Of a stretch of DNA of 64,000 bases, positions 11,886 to 23,874 are shown one piece after another. The stretch's first letter is position 1; each line of letters opens with the position of its first letter. The position numbers were made by a program, and so were the translations under genes. Location of the stretch: contig CM049308.1 in NCBI GenBank assembly GCA_026874595.1, positions 45,329,327-45,393,326 of the forward strand, given 5' to 3'. The notes beneath the pieces were generated by a model. That model had not been told where the DNA came from. It worked only from the letters and a program-made list of their open reading frames with translations, and made no database searches. Source of the stretch: Sipunculus nudus (taxonomy: Eukaryota > Annelida > Sipuncula > Golfingiida > Sipunculidae).

Positions 11886-12985
11886 CAGTTTTATTTGCTC
11901 TACTATTTCCTGTCTTACCCTGCTGTGATTGGCTAAACTGATTTTGGAGGGAAAGGCAGCCATTTTTGCAAAATTAGGAAAAGACAGTGCTTTGTTAGCT
12001 CTTCTAAAAATATGAAGATCTGTGCCAAATAGCTCAAGTAAGAGTAACATTCAACAGATCCAGCATGTTCAGAGGACTCATTGGATTAATTAGAACATAC
12101 AATTAGTTGATGGGAGGAACAAAGAGAGAGTGTTATGTTACTACCACCAGTAAGTTTGAACTACATATTTGTACCCTAAGGGCTGCCGCAGCAAGCATTG
12201 ATAAAGGGCTGCCCAGCACTGATAAGATTGATTTTTCCTCAAGTAATTTTATACACAGAAAGTGTAGTATAAAATTTTATTTTGTTGAAAAGTAAAAACT
12301 AAGTCTAAAATTAATGGTGGGATTGAAAGATGTATTCAAGCTGGGAGGCAGATATATCAAAGGCAGCATGAAAAAAATTCTGTGGTTAACGTGTATATCA
12401 TGCATTTATTGAACTCCAATGCATTTTGAGTTTTATTGATTTAAATATGAAACAGTAAATTTAAATTAGGTTTTGTTTTCATCTTCACACAAAATTTAAA
12501 ATTCTCAGGCTAAGCTTCATTTAAAGTTGATTTGCTAAATTCTGTTCGACTTATGTCTATAGATGTCACCCTAAGTAAACGGGAAATTCCTAACAATATT
12601 GAAGTAACCCAATGTCACTTTGTGGTTCATGTTTCCAGTCCTTGGCCTGACAATAAACTCAACCAGAACTTTTATTCAGCTATGTAGCTACACAACTTCA
12701 TGCAGGATTTGTGTGACTGTGTAGTGTGTACTCTGGTTCATATTCATCAAGGTGTAATTTCTAACAAAGCTTGATTAAGTTTGGTTTATATTTAAAAGCC
12801 ATTATGGATTAAGGTTTAATTGTATGTGCAAATTAAATGGAGTTTCATGAGAGCTTGTCCTGTTGAGTACCTGCATTTATATTTGGAGCAGAGACCGTCA
12901 CTGACTAATGACATGGCATGTCTGCTTGTAAACAATAACTGAGCCCACGTGCTGTTGTTTATACATATCATGGCTAGCTGCTATC
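11886..12985. other. FB1 single-copy core, no gene recognised
   Basis: About 1.1 kb with no visible repetition inside this window. An inverted CCAAT-like 'gattggct' lies near 11929, but no convincing reading frame longer than about 60 codons follows. It could be captured host DNA or the remnant of a transposase region. I cannot assign a function. Confidence 0.5.
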
Positions 12986-13600
12986 TAATTGGCCCCTGCT
13001 GCGGGAAAGTGTGCGAGAAGGCTGCGGGAAAGTGTGCGAGAAGGCTGCGGGAAAGTGTGCAAGAAGCTGCAGGAAGTGTTCGAGAAGGCTGCAGGAAAGT
13101 GTGCGAGAAGGCTGCAGGAAAGTGTGCAAGGCTGCAGGAAGTGTGCGAGAAAGCTGCGGGAAAGTGTGCGAGAAGGCTGCGGGAAAGTTTGCGAGAAGCT
13201 GCAGGAAGTGTGCAAGGCTTCAGGAAGTGTGCGAGAAGGCTGCGGGAAAGTGTGCGAGAAGGCTGTGGGAAAGTGTGCGAGAAGGCTGCGGGAAAGTGTG
13301 CAAGGCTGCAGGAAGTGTCTGGAAGGCTGCGGGAAAGTGTGCAAGAAGGCTGCAGGAAAGTGTGCGAGAAGCTGCAGGAAGTGGGTGAGGCTGCGGGAAG
13401 TGTGCGAGAAGGCTGCGGGAAAGTGTGCGAGAAGGCTGCAGGAAAAGGGCTGCGGGAAAAGGGCTGCGGGAAGTGTGCGAGAAAGGCTGTGGGAAGTGGG
13501 CGAGAAAGGCTGCGGGAAGGCTGCAGGAAAAGGGCTGCGGGAAGGCTGCAGGAAAAGGGCTGCGGGAACACTGGTTGCAGCAAGCCTGCAGCAAGGTTGC
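12986..13600. repeat. GC-rich minisatellite, 22-23 bp unit
   Basis: About 27 imperfect copies of GGCTGCGGGAAAGTGTGCGAGA. Because the period does not produce stops in several frames, long overlapping frames of up to 237 codons open on both strands, with repeated CEKAAGKCARRL or FPAAFSHTFPQP patterns. These are by-products of the repeat, not genes. Confidence 0.95.
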
Positions 13601-13710
13601 CGCAAACTAATTTGCATGGCAATTTGTGACCTTGCTGCAAGGTTGCTGCAAAGCTGCAGCAAGTTTGCAGCAACTATGCGCGGCAAGCTTGTTTTTTGCT
13701 AAGGGATTGT
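13601..13710. repeat. GCTGCAA-rich junction between minisatellite and right arm
   Basis: Short GCTGCAAGG/GCAGCAA copies end in TTTTGCTAAGGG. This mirrors the left side at 11470-11550 (CCCTTAGCAAAA and GCTGCAA repeats), so the foldback symmetry extends inward past the 180 bp arrays. Confidence 0.7.
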
Positions 13711-15320
13711 CATGAAAATTTCTATTTTTCATGAAATTTTCTAAGTTTAGGAGCCGTAAAACGGTCAAAAGTAGGTCAACCGGGAGGAAACGTGAACTCG
13801 ATCTGTAACTGGTCATTATCTGCCCACACCTCAAAAATCAGGCCAATATCTGCAGGCATTGTGAAAAAAAGTCCGTACATGTGTATTTGTCATGAAAATT
13901 TCTATTTTTCATGAAATTTTCTAAGTTTAGGAGCCGTAAAACGGTCAAAAGTAGGTCAACCGGGACGAAACGCGAACTTGATCTGTAACTGGTCATTATC
14001 TGCCCACACACCAAAAATCAGGCCAATATCTACAGGCATTGTGAAAAAAGTCCGTACATGTGTATTTGTCATGAAAATTTCTATTTTTCATGAATTTTTC
14101 TAAGTTTAGGAGCCGTAAAACAGTCAAAAGTATTTCAACTGGGACGAAACGCGAACTCGATCTGTAACTGGTCATTATCTGCCCACACACCAAAAATTAG
14201 GCCAATATCTGCAGGAATTGCGAAAAAAAGTCTGTACATGTGTATTTGCCATGAAAATTTCTATTTTTCATGAATTTTTCTAAGTTGAGGAGCCGTAAAA
14301 CGGTCAAAAGTAGGTCAACTGGGACGAAACGCAAACTCGGTCTGTAACTGGTCATTATCTGCCCACACACCAAAAATCAGGCCAATATCTGCAGGCATTG
14401 CGAAAAAAAGTCCGTACATGTGTATTTGTCATGAAAATTTCTATTTTTCATGAATTTTCTAAGTTTAGGAGCCGTAAAACGGTCAAAAGTAGGTCAACTG
14501 GGACGAAACGCGAACTCGGTCTGTAACTGGTCATTATCTGCCCACACACCAAACATCAGGCCAATATCTGCAGGCATTGCGAAAAAAAAGTCCGTACATG
14601 TGTATTTGTCATGAAAATTTCTATTTTTCATGAATTTTCTAAGTTTAGGAGCGGTAAAACGGTCAAAATTAGGTCAACTGGGACCAAACGCGAACTCAGT
14701 CTGTAACTGGTCATTATCTGCCCACACACCAAAAATCAGGCCAATATCTGCAGGCATTGCGAAAAAAAGTCCGTACATGTGTATTTGTCATGAAAATTTC
14801 TATTTTTCATGAATTTTTCTAAGTTTAGGAGCCGTAAAACGGTCAAAAGTAGGTCAACTGGGACGAAATCGAACTCGATCTGTAACTGGTCATTATCTGC
14901 CCACACACTAAAAATTAGGCCAATATCTGCAGGCATTGCGAAAAATAGTCCGTACATGTGTATTTGTCATGAAAATTTCTATTTTTCATGAATTTTTCTA
15001 AGTTTAGGAGCCGTAAAACGGTCAAAAGTAGGTCAACTGGGACGAGACGCGAACTCGGTCTGTAACTGGTCATTATCTGCCCACACACCAAAAATCAGGC
15101 CAATATCTGCAGGCATTGCGAAAAAAAGTCTGTACATGTGTATTTGTCATGAAAATTTCTTTTTTTCATGAAATTTTCTAAGTTTAGGAGCCGTAAAACG
15201 GTCAAAAGTAGGTCAACTGGGACGAAACGCGAACTCGATCTGTAACTGGTCATTATCTGCCCACACACCAAAAATCAGGCCAATATCTGCAGGCATTGCG
15301 AAAAAAATTCTGTACAACTG
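13711..15320 (+). repeat. FB1 right arm: nine 180 bp tandem units
   Basis: 'catgaaaatttctatttttc' starts near 13711, 13891, 14070, 14250, 14430, 14610, 14789, 14968 and 15148, spacings of 179-180 bp. Units are very similar, which suggests recent amplification or homogenisation. The unit contains an internal inverted pair (GAAAATTTC/GAAATTTTC-type) and 'gccgtaaaacggtc'. Confidence 0.95.
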
Positions 15321-15390
15321 TTTGATTTCGGAATGACGGACATGGGTAAAACTATATGCCCTGGCCACTTTGTGGCGGGGGCATAAAAAT
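15321..15390 (-). repeat. FB1 right terminal inverted repeat
   Basis: Inverted match to 10688-10760. It contains the terminal hairpin GGCCACTTTGTGGC within the GGGGGCAT end. Immediately to its right P2 sequence begins ('aataagctgaatcccac'). Confidence 0.9.
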
Positions 15391-15739
15391 AAGCTGAATC
15401 CCACAACATTTCATATGTGACAGATTACTGCATAAAATCTAGGGATGGTAGCTCCTGCTATTCCTGAGAAATTATGGGTTAATGTACAGATGACCAATGA
15501 CCCCCGTACAAAAAAAGGTCAATGCAGGTGGCGCCACCAATACCTGATTTAAAAAAAAAAATTTTAAAGGTTTTTCACCTTTTTCTCTATAAAATCTAAG
15601 AAAATGCAGAGTTTTTCAGATGGCTAATTTTTTGCATTAAATTTCATGATGCTAGCTCCAGTCGTTTTTGAAATAGTATGGGTTAACGTACAAACGACGA
15701 ACGCCGCCACACCATTGCATTAGCTCACAGGTTCGCTAA
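15391..15739 (+). mobile_element. P2 3' end fragment
   Basis: P2 interior ('aagctgaatcccacaac', GGTGGCGCCACC at about 15528) runs to a clean 3' end, AGCTCACAGGTTCGCTAA. The 5' part of this copy is missing, presumably lost when FB1 became established here. Confidence 0.7.
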
Positions 15740-16922
15740 AAATTACTGCAGATGCATATTGAATGCAAAATTATAATACAGATACATCTCATTGATGGTA
15801 AAATCTTGAATTAAATTGAGTATGGATAACTTTTATTTATAATCCATGTACAGCCGTCTTTATATACCCACAGAGAGCTGTATACCTGTTATTGTAAACA
15901 TTGCCTGGCATGAGGAATATCTAAAATCATAAATTTACATTTTTTTAAAATCTTTTAAAAAACATTCTTGTCAATATTAACCATAGATAACCTGAAATCT
16001 TAATGTCTAGAGGCATGATGTAACGGATGCTGATAAACTGGTGCCAGGATAGATGTATCTGCTTCACACAGCTTACATACCAGTATATGGTAAAATGACT
16101 CAATTCAATCTTTATAATTCAGCCAAAATTCATTCTTTGGAACCATAAAAAAACAATTATTATAAGAATTATTCAGGGGATTATTCTTGTAAAATATTAA
16201 ACGAATTTGCCTCAGTGGCCTCAGTAAAAAAAACATTTTACAGGTTTATAACTCATATGGGAAAATACAGCAAAATGGCTTCTCATAACTCAGCCAAAAA
16301 TCTCAGAACCAGAACCATTTGAACAACATCAAAGGATAATTAATGCGTGAGATTTAAGACTTAGGGCCAGTGGTTGTTAAGAAGAAGATCTTTGTAGCCA
16401 CTTAGCTAAAATGGGATGTTACGGCATATGACTTAATTCAGCTTCCCTTAACTCAGCCAAAAGTCACTGAACTGAGACCATTTGAACAAACTTCAGAAAG
16501 CACTACCCTAAGATCATTTCTGCGCGATATTAAACAATTTGGCCATATGGTTTCAGAGAAGATTTTTTTTGTAGCCATCAGTATGATAGGGACACTGATG
16601 ACCCCTGTACAAAAAAAGCCAATGCAGGTGGCGCCACTAATACCTCAATTTCAGATATGCCAAATGTGACAAACATTGGTATAAAATTTGGTGATTAGAG
16701 CTCTAGCCTTTTCCGAGATTTTAATTTTAGTGTGCTTTTTTGGAGAGATGAAGTTCAACCTCCTGTAACTCGGCCAAAAATCTCCGAAATGGAACCATTC
16801 GAACACACTTGAGAAAGATTGTTTCAGGGATCATTTCTGTGAAATATTGGACAATTTGGCTGGACAGTTTCGGAGAAGAAGATTTTTAAAGCTTTTTCAG
16901 CTTTATCCCTATAAAATCTAAG
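15740..16922 (+). mobile_element. P2 3' extension module, copy 1
   Basis: Sequence directly after the P2 3' end ('attactgcagatgcatattg...') that also follows P2 3' ends at 24992 and 51284. It includes several diverged 'taactcagccaaaaatc' blocks and ends in 'aaaatctaag', where another P2 copy is inserted at 16923. The module continues to its own 3' end after that insertion (18136-18302). Confidence 0.65.
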
Positions 16923-18135
16923 ACAAGGCCTACAGGCCTAATGCGAACCTGTGCATATGGATATACACCAGGTATAACGCTTCAATGCTGAACCACTACT
17001 TTATATATATATGAACAATGCAAGTACTAAACATTTTGAACAAGAAACAATACACAAACATCACTGCTGAAATTCTGGCATGGGTGCACACAACACAAAA
17101 ATTATTGTAGGTGGCACCACCAGTCTTGTATACGACAAAGCTATTTGACATGTATAAATATGCCCAATTTCAGGCTGATATATCAAATTCCTCTGTAGAA
17201 TTAAGCAGGCACATACACTTTGCAAAAGTCATTGTAGATGGTGACACCTGTCTTGTGAATGAGAAAGCCATTAAAGATGCATAGACAGGTGAGAATATCA
17301 GGCCAATACATCAAACTTACCTTGAGTCTGATGCATGGGGCTGACCAGGCTTAGGTGAGAAAGGCTGTTGCCCCGAGTGTACTGTGACAAATTACTGGCT
17401 CAGGCTACTGCACTGAGTGAACTCTTGACCTGCACCTGGCTAGACTGAGTAAACTTTTGACCAGTACCTGGCTGCACTGAGTGAACTCTTGACCTGTTGC
17501 ATAATCTGACACAGTTGGCAGTCTGCCAAAGCTATAAATAAATCCAGGCTGACCTTTTGCCTATTGCCAAATCTGAAATAGTAGCCACACAATTGCATAA
17601 GCTCACAGATTGGCTTAATATGCAGACCGGAGGGGCATGACACCAATGAGGTGATCACATTATACTCATGAGGTGATCACATGCTACCCATGAGATGATC
17701 ACATGCTGCCCATGAGGTGATCACATGCTACCCATGAGATGATCACATGCTGCCCATGAGGTGATCACATGCCTTGTGCTTCAAGGTTTCAGAGAAGATG
17801 TTATTTGTAGCTGTCAGTATGATACAGGCATTGATGACCCCAGTACAAAATAGGCCGATGCAGGTGGAGCCACCAATACCTCAATTTCAGATATGACTCA
17901 TGTGACCAACATTGGCAAAAAATTTTGTGAGGATAGCTCAAGCCATTTCTGAGATTGTAATTTTAGTATGCTTTTTTGGACAGATGACTAAGTTCAACTT
18001 CCTGTAACTCCGCCAAAAATCACAGAATTTAAACCATTCGAACAAACTTGAGAGAGATTGTTCCAGGAATCATTTCTGTAAAATATTGGACGCCGGACGA
18101 CGCCACACCATTGCATAAGCTCACAGGTTCGCTAA
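16923..18135 (+). mobile_element. Complete short P2 element (1.2 kb) with defined insertion site
   Basis: 5' end ACAAGGCCTACAGG, subterminal GCGAACCTGTG, 3' end CACAGGTTCGCTAA. The left flank 'aaaatctaag' and right flank 'aaatgcagttagaaaa' join to 'aaaatctaagaaaatgcagttag', which exists uninterrupted at about 26202 in a paralogous module. The insertion is therefore exact, in an A-run, with no visible target duplication. Contents: two GGTGG...CCACC half-units, the AGTGAACTCTTGACCTG repeats and a 22 bp minisatellite. It is the cleanest P2 copy in the window. Confidence 0.8.
17637..17772. repeat. 22-bp minisatellite, CATGAGGTGATCACATG type
   Basis: About six copies of 'catgaggtgatcacatgctac', each with the palindrome TGATCA. 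Shorter arrays at the same place in other P2 copies are at 37130-37222 and 49698-49812. Confidence 0.9.
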
Positions 18136-18302
18136 AAATGCAGTTAGAAAAAAAATAAACAAAATCCGATAGAGTATTTTAGATGACCAATTTTTTGCAT
18201 TAAATTTCATGATGCTTACTCTTGCCGTTTTCAAGATAGTATGGGTTAACGTACAGACGAGGGACGACGCCACACCATCACATATGCTCACAGGTTCGCT
18301 AA
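18136..18302 (+). repeat. Second P2 3' end in tandem (167 bp)
   Basis: After the 3' end at 18135 another 167 bp of P2 3' sequence follows, ending again in CACAGGTTCGCTAA at 18302. That is followed a second time by 'aaatgcagttagcc'. Either P2 elements inserted repeatedly at the same 'ctaag/aaaatgcag' site of successive hosts, or the 3' end was tandemly duplicated. Confidence 0.75.
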
Positions 18303-18860
18303 AAATGCAGTTAGCCAAAAAATTCAAAAAAGCAAAATTCAATACTCTAAGAAGGCCTACTTTTGAAATATTCAATTTTGCCAAGTTGAATTAACACATT
18401 TTATTGGTTCCTTTTACCTCATCTAATTTTAGCCCATACCAAATGGGATATTCACAAACATGTCCACTTACACAAATCTGCAGTCTGAACACTCTGTCAG
18501 CAGACTCCTTAAGTGACCACTGGCCAGTGTCTGCAAGCTCATGTCTGTATTGTGAACTCAGCTGAGCTAAAAATGTATTCATGAATGCATTCATGAATAC
18601 ATTTTGAAAGTATTTGCACTCACATTCAGCTACTTTCTTTTTACCTATATTATTATTAGTATTAATTTTTATGATCAAACTACTGAATTTTTGTATTCAT
18701 ATTCAAATACAATTACAACGTATTCACTAAATGTCTCCTATTTATTCAGTTTCAGTCAAACACTACTGTTGAGCATCAATTGTATATAAAATTTCACAAA
18801 TTTAAATAATGATCATAAGTATCTAATTTTATGGCCTTAATTTATTAAAAAAAACTATTA
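18303..18860. repeat. P2 tail, unassigned sequence and inverted P1-associated repeat
   Basis: 18303-18390 is a truncated P2 interior. 18390-18555 is not recognised. A P1 3' terminal motif (CAGCTGAGCTAA) ends near 18571. From 18574 the sequence is the inverse of 9140-9440, including the self-complementary 'attcatgaatgcattcatgaat'. No gene is seen. Confidence 0.5.
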
Positions 18861-20870
18861 TATTCACTTTTGAATACTGTCGCAAAAATCATGGCGATCA
18901 ATGCATTAGATATTCAGATACTGGAGCTTTTGTATCAAATTTTTAATTATTCTGGAGGGGGGGGGGGGTAAAATTTTTATAGTTTATGGGTAACAGAGCC
19001 CTAATTTCAGGTTTCCTAGGATATTTTTTATGGACCTCCGTATGGGTTTTCAGTTAGAAATTTCTAGCTCCAGTGGTTATGATTTGTCCCCTGTTAACAG
19101 ATGGATAGACAGACAGACAGTGGAAAGAGCAACACCAAGCGTGTGTAAAAGAGAGCCACCAAAGATGTATAGACATGCTACATTTCATCGAAATCCTCTT
19201 GAGAAAGATAGAAAATGTATGGACATGTAAAATTTCAGGCAGATACTTCAAACTTTTCTTGAGCTATATGCACAGATGTATGAAACCCAAAACAATTGTA
19301 TGTGGTGCCACAAGTCTTGTAAATGACAAAGCTATATGAGATGTATCGAAATGCCAAATTTCCATCCGATATGTCAAATCTCTCATAAGTAATAAGCAGG
19401 GATATACACTGCAAACATTTTGGAAGGTGGTGCCACCAGTCTTGTATATGAGGAAGCTATCAAAGACGCAGAGATATGCACAATTTCAGGATGATATATC
19501 AAATCCCTCCTGAGAATAAAGTAGGGACATACACAATGCAAAAATCACTGTAAGTGGTGCCACCAGTCTTGTAAACAAGAAAGCCACCAAAGATGCACGG
19601 AAAGGTCAAAATGTCAGGCCAATACATCAAACATCTCTTGAGTCAGGAGGACGGGGATGACGAAGCTCAGCTGAGGTAGGCAGTTGCCCCTAAGTCAATG
19701 GTGGCTAAGTGCCAGGTGTAGCTACTGCACTGACTGAACTCTTCACCTGTACCTGGCTGCACTGACTGAACTCTTAACCTGTTGCCTAATATGACACAGC
19801 AGTCTGAAAAGCTATAAATAGATAACTATTGAAACTTGGCCTTTTGCAAAATCTGAAACAGTTGGCATTCTGCCACGCTATTCATAGCTACAGACAAAAT
19901 CTTGGCATGTTGCATTATGTGTTTACATTAAAAGACTTTGGCTTTTAGACTTTAGAATAATAACCGATGCCTACTGAAAGAAAAATCAGAATACAGATAT
20001 TTCTATTCATGAATTTATCCTACAGACAAGTTGGATGTGGACACCAATAATTCATGTTGACTGTACAGTTCTGCTTTTATACCCACACAGCTCAGTCTGT
20101 TACAACAATAACTTTACTAGCTTTGACAACCAAAGTATATCACAGTCCTTTCTTTCTTAAAGGTCCAAAATTCAGCCAAATATCATTTGAGTAAACTTGA
20201 ACAAAAGCCACCCAAGATTCATTTTTTTATGCAGTTTAACAGAATTTGAACCAGTTTAGCAGAAGAAGACTACTACAGCCCTCAGTTTGATATAGGCTTA
20301 CTTGGCCACAAGACAAACTTCAGTTGACTCTACCAAAAACCAATGAACTTGATATATTCTTATGCGAATGGGAGAACCCTACCCTAGGATAATTCTTGGG
20401 AAAAACTAGACATTTCTTGGCACCACAGGTGCCATAGTATCCCCAGACAATTATTCCCCCCCCCCCCCCCTTTTAAGAATTGGCCTTAATCTTCAGCAGC
20501 ATATACTGACACTTGGCAAAAGACCATGGTTTCTTCAATCTAGAGAAACAAAATTTTTCACCAAATATGGGGAATGCAGTGAATCACTCTTGAGAAAAAG
20601 GTATTTTTTATATTGTAAGAATAGTAAGGTAGGTGGTGCCACCTGTCTGGTTGACAAGAAAACTCTCCAAGATGGATGCACATGCCAAAATACAGACCAA
20701 CACATTGATGGGCTCCTCAGATATGAGCAATTTTTATCTAAAGCAAATTTATGGATGGGGGCCATACAAAAATGATTGCAGATGGCGCCACCAGTCTTGT
20801 ATATGAGATTGAGGTATCCAAGATCTATGGACAAGCTCAATTTCAGTCCAATACAGCAAATCATTCCTGA
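18861..20870. repeat. Mixed old repeats: E4-type fragment and diverged P2-like sequence
   Basis: 18870-19100 matches 53400-53660 ('gagcttttgtatcaaatttt', 'taatttcaggtttcc', 'tgttaacagatgg'), a family I label E4. From 19130 to 20870 there are diverged P2 half-units ('ggtggtgccaccagtcttgt') and 'actgaactcttgacctgttgcc' blocks. A run of about 16 C lies near 20456-20471. No coding sequence is recognised. Confidence 0.55.
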
Positions 20871-23033
20871 ACAAGGGACCCATGGGTCATGGCGCTCAGC
20901 TGATTGTGACAGATATAACTGCATCACCATTGTGGTACTATATTGAATCAATAAACTTATGAGCATCATGGCTATTATTGGTATGAAAAAAAGGAATATA
21001 GTGTAATATATGTTATTTCCTGTTCTACTGAGGCAGAAAAATAATGAACAAATGTTTGCATTGGACCTTTAATCTTTTATAGTAGTGGATCATCGAGTTT
21101 TATAGAAAGTCAGTTGGTTTGCTGCCACTTTCAAGTGCTCAATTACTAAAGGCAACTCATGATAATGAATCTGTGTTCCCAAATAACTTCCTTATGTTAC
21201 TGAGTATGACACGGTAGATGCTAGAATGGAGGACGTAATAAACCACTGTGAACTGGCAACAAGGTGCAGAATTAGCAGGGAGTTTTGTAGCGAGAAGTAC
21301 ATTGCACAATATGGACTGTATGGTGTTAAAATGCTCCATACATTATTGTGGTTTATGCAGCAAGTAGATGTCCTGGATTGTCCTTTAATTCTTGATTATT
21401 ATAAATAACTAGAAAACTGACAGGTCAGTAAGGGCCCCGCAAAAGATGCAGACATTATAAATTGAAGTACTGTGAATTTGGTGTACTTTGGTAGCATGGG
21501 CTGAAAGAGTAATATTTGAAAATTAAAGAACATGTAAAGAACAGCTGACATGTATTAACTGGAAGAAAAGATATGGTAAAGTGAAAATGTTCAAAGCTAT
21601 CAAAATAATGATATAAAAGAACTGCATGCATTTTTAGTTTCTGTATATCTGTACTACCTGTGCCAATTATTCTTGGTTGAAGTCTTGGGAGGGCTGTGTC
21701 GAATATTTTTCCAGTATTTGTATGTTGAATTGGCCTTATTATATGTGAGGCTTGAGTCTGTACATGAACCTTGTAGTATTACAGAGAGTCGGCTGTTGGT
21801 TAGAAGTGTTAAAATGGTCATTCTCTTGAACTGAGATTCAGCTGTTCTTGGGCTTGGGTCTACAGATGCACTGTGATGTGTAGAATGGCTACATATGAAT
21901 ATCAATGTAAATTTGTTGATGGTCACTATAATAGGTCCTAATTCCTTGAGATGTTGGAAGTGGAGATAGATTTGTCCAAACATGGTCTAAATGAGGGCCA
22001 CTGTGGTGCGTTGGGCCAGTGTATCCTTTTCTGGGGAATCTTCAAATTGTCTGTACAAAATATGCTGTGAAAATGTAATGCTGCTGTACACAAGTTACTT
22101 GAAAAAGATTCATCTATTTCTTGCCTGCTGAAGGAGACACCAGCAACTGAACATCAAACTGTGTATTACTTTTTTTTTCTGACCCAAATATCAATAAGCT
22201 TCTCCCTTAGGCCATGGGTGATACATCTTATGTTTGAATCCTATCCATCATATGTTAGGGCAGTTATTATGCAGAAACAAATTTGATTATTCATCAAATT
22301 CTTTGCGGGTTATTGCATTAACATCATTTGAGAATTATCGCCTCTGTCAAGGTCATCCATCTTTGAACTTGACCTAGCCCTTCATAACAAATATTACTGG
22401 TGCAAGTTCAGGGAGTGTTAGTCAAATTGTTTGCGAGCTATTTGGTTTACATCATTTTAGCATTATCATCTCTGTGACCTTGAAAATCCATCAAGGTCAC
22501 CCATCTTCAAACATGATGTAGCCCATCAAAAGGTCCATCACTGCCGTGAGTCTGGGGACCTTATATGAAATACTTTTTACGAGTTATTGTGTTAACAATG
22601 AGTATCCTTTTGCATGCATATTTGCTAAGAGAGGTGTTCAGTAATGGTTTTTACCGCATAACTTACTGAAAAATGGCTGACTATGACCATATATCATGCC
22701 TCGTTGCTGTTGACATGAGGACCTGTCCTACTGTTAAGGTGGAACAAACAATTATGGTTACAATTATGATTTCTGCCCTGCTGGAAAAGGGACATAAAAT
22801 TAAACACCAAACTGTGAATAACTTTTTTGACCTTTGACCTCAGGACCCCAACATTGATAGGGATCTTCCATAATTGATGGGTAATTCATATATCAGGTTT
22901 GAATTCAATCCATCAATCCTAACTGGAGTTATCATCCGGAAAAGAATTTGTGGACGGACGGCACGACAGACGGACGGATGACGGACAATGGACCACGACG
23001 ATAGCTCAGATGACTTATAGTCAGCTGAGCTAA
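20871..23033 (+). mobile_element. P1 family element (2.2 kb) nested in P2-like DNA
   Basis: 5' end ACAAGGGACCCATGGGTCATGGCGCTCAGCTGA. The 3' end is an ACGG-type tract, hairpin and CAGCTGAGCTAA. The left flank ends 'aaatcattcctga' and the right flank begins 'tgattgtagctggcaccacc', both P2-like. The interior differs from copies A and B: 21060-22300 is not repeated elsewhere in the window, and 22320-22850 has 'gaccttgaaaatcc' and 'tttgacctttgacct' repeats. A minus-strand frame of 109 codons at 21654-21983 has no domain I recognise. Confidence 0.7.
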
Positions 23034-23874
23034 TGATTGTAGCTGGCACCACCAGTCTTGTATACAATGAAGCTATCAGAGATATACACATATGCCCAAT
23101 TTCAAATTGATATATCAAACCCCTCCTGAGAAATAAAAGCAGGGACATACACTGTGCAAAAATTATTGTAGGTGGCGCCACCAGTCTTGTATGTATAAAC
23201 AAGCCCAATTTTAGGCTGATGTATCAAATTCCTCTGTAAAAATAAGCAGGCGCATACACTGCAAAAGTCAATGTAGGTGGCGACACCTGTCTTTTAAATG
23301 AGAATACCATCCAAGACGCATAGACAGGTCAAAATATCAGTCCAATACATCAAACTTCCCCAGAGTCTGATGCACTGGGCTGACAAGGCTTAGGTGAGTA
23401 AGGCAGTTGCCCCCGAGTGACCTGTGACAAATTGCTGCCTCAAGCTACTGCACTGAGTGAACTCTTGACCTGCACCTGGCTAGACTGAGTGAACTTTTGA
23501 CCTGTACCTGGCTGCACTGAGTGAAATCTTGACCTGTAGCATACTCTGACACAGTTGGCAGTCTGTCAAAGCTATAAATAGATTCAGGCTGAACTTTGGT
23601 GCCAAATATGATGCAGTGAGCAGTCTGCCAAAGCTATAAATAGAATGCAGCTAGAATAGACCTATACCTGGCAGCACTTCTTCCAATCCTGGCACTGTGC
23701 CAAAACTAATTATAGAGCTGACATCATCTTGCCTAATGGCCAACATCAAGGCACTGGCAATTTGCCAATAGTAACCAAGTGCTGCAATCCGTACACAAAA
23801 GTGGTCCCTACTTGAAATTACTTTGAAATTTATTTTCCCAATACAAAATGCTTTTCAGCTGGCTTTTTTATAAA
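23034..23874 (+). mobile_element. P2-like interior
   Basis: Closely follows 3530-4186, with GGTGGCGCCACC near 23171, the 'gcagttgcccccgagtgacctgtgac' block, and 'ttttcagctggcttttttataaa' at the right edge. It holds one more set of 'actgagtgaactcttgacctg' repeats than the partner. Confidence 0.6.

Larger units (their letters stand above)
10688..15390. mobile_element. FB1: 4.7 kb foldback-type element with tandem-repeat inverted arms
   Basis: The outer about 70 bp at each end are inverted copies of each other: ATTTTTATGCCCCCGCC at left and GGCGGGGGCATAAAAAT at right. Inside lie oppositely oriented arrays of the same 180 bp unit, about four in the left arm and nine in the right. Deeper still, CCCTTAGCAAAA (left, near 11470) mirrors TTTTGCTAAGGG (right, near 13696). 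The middle holds a short GC-rich repeat, about 1.1 kb of single-copy sequence and a 22-23 bp minisatellite. Large inverted arms made of tandem repeats around a variable middle are typical of Foldback/Galileo-like elements. No transposase is visible. No target duplication can be shown: the left flank is P1 and the right flank is P2. Confidence 0.8.

Noticed and set aside
11886-12985. Inverted CCAAT-like motif suggesting a gene promoter in the FB1 core
   Set aside because: A single short motif without TATA, start context or a downstream reading frame is not enough to call a promoter.
12949-13702. Six overlapping frames of 124-237 codons on both strands
   Set aside because: All arise from the 22-23 bp minisatellite, which lacks stops in several frames. 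Their residue patterns simply repeat the unit, and frames on both strands are equally open.
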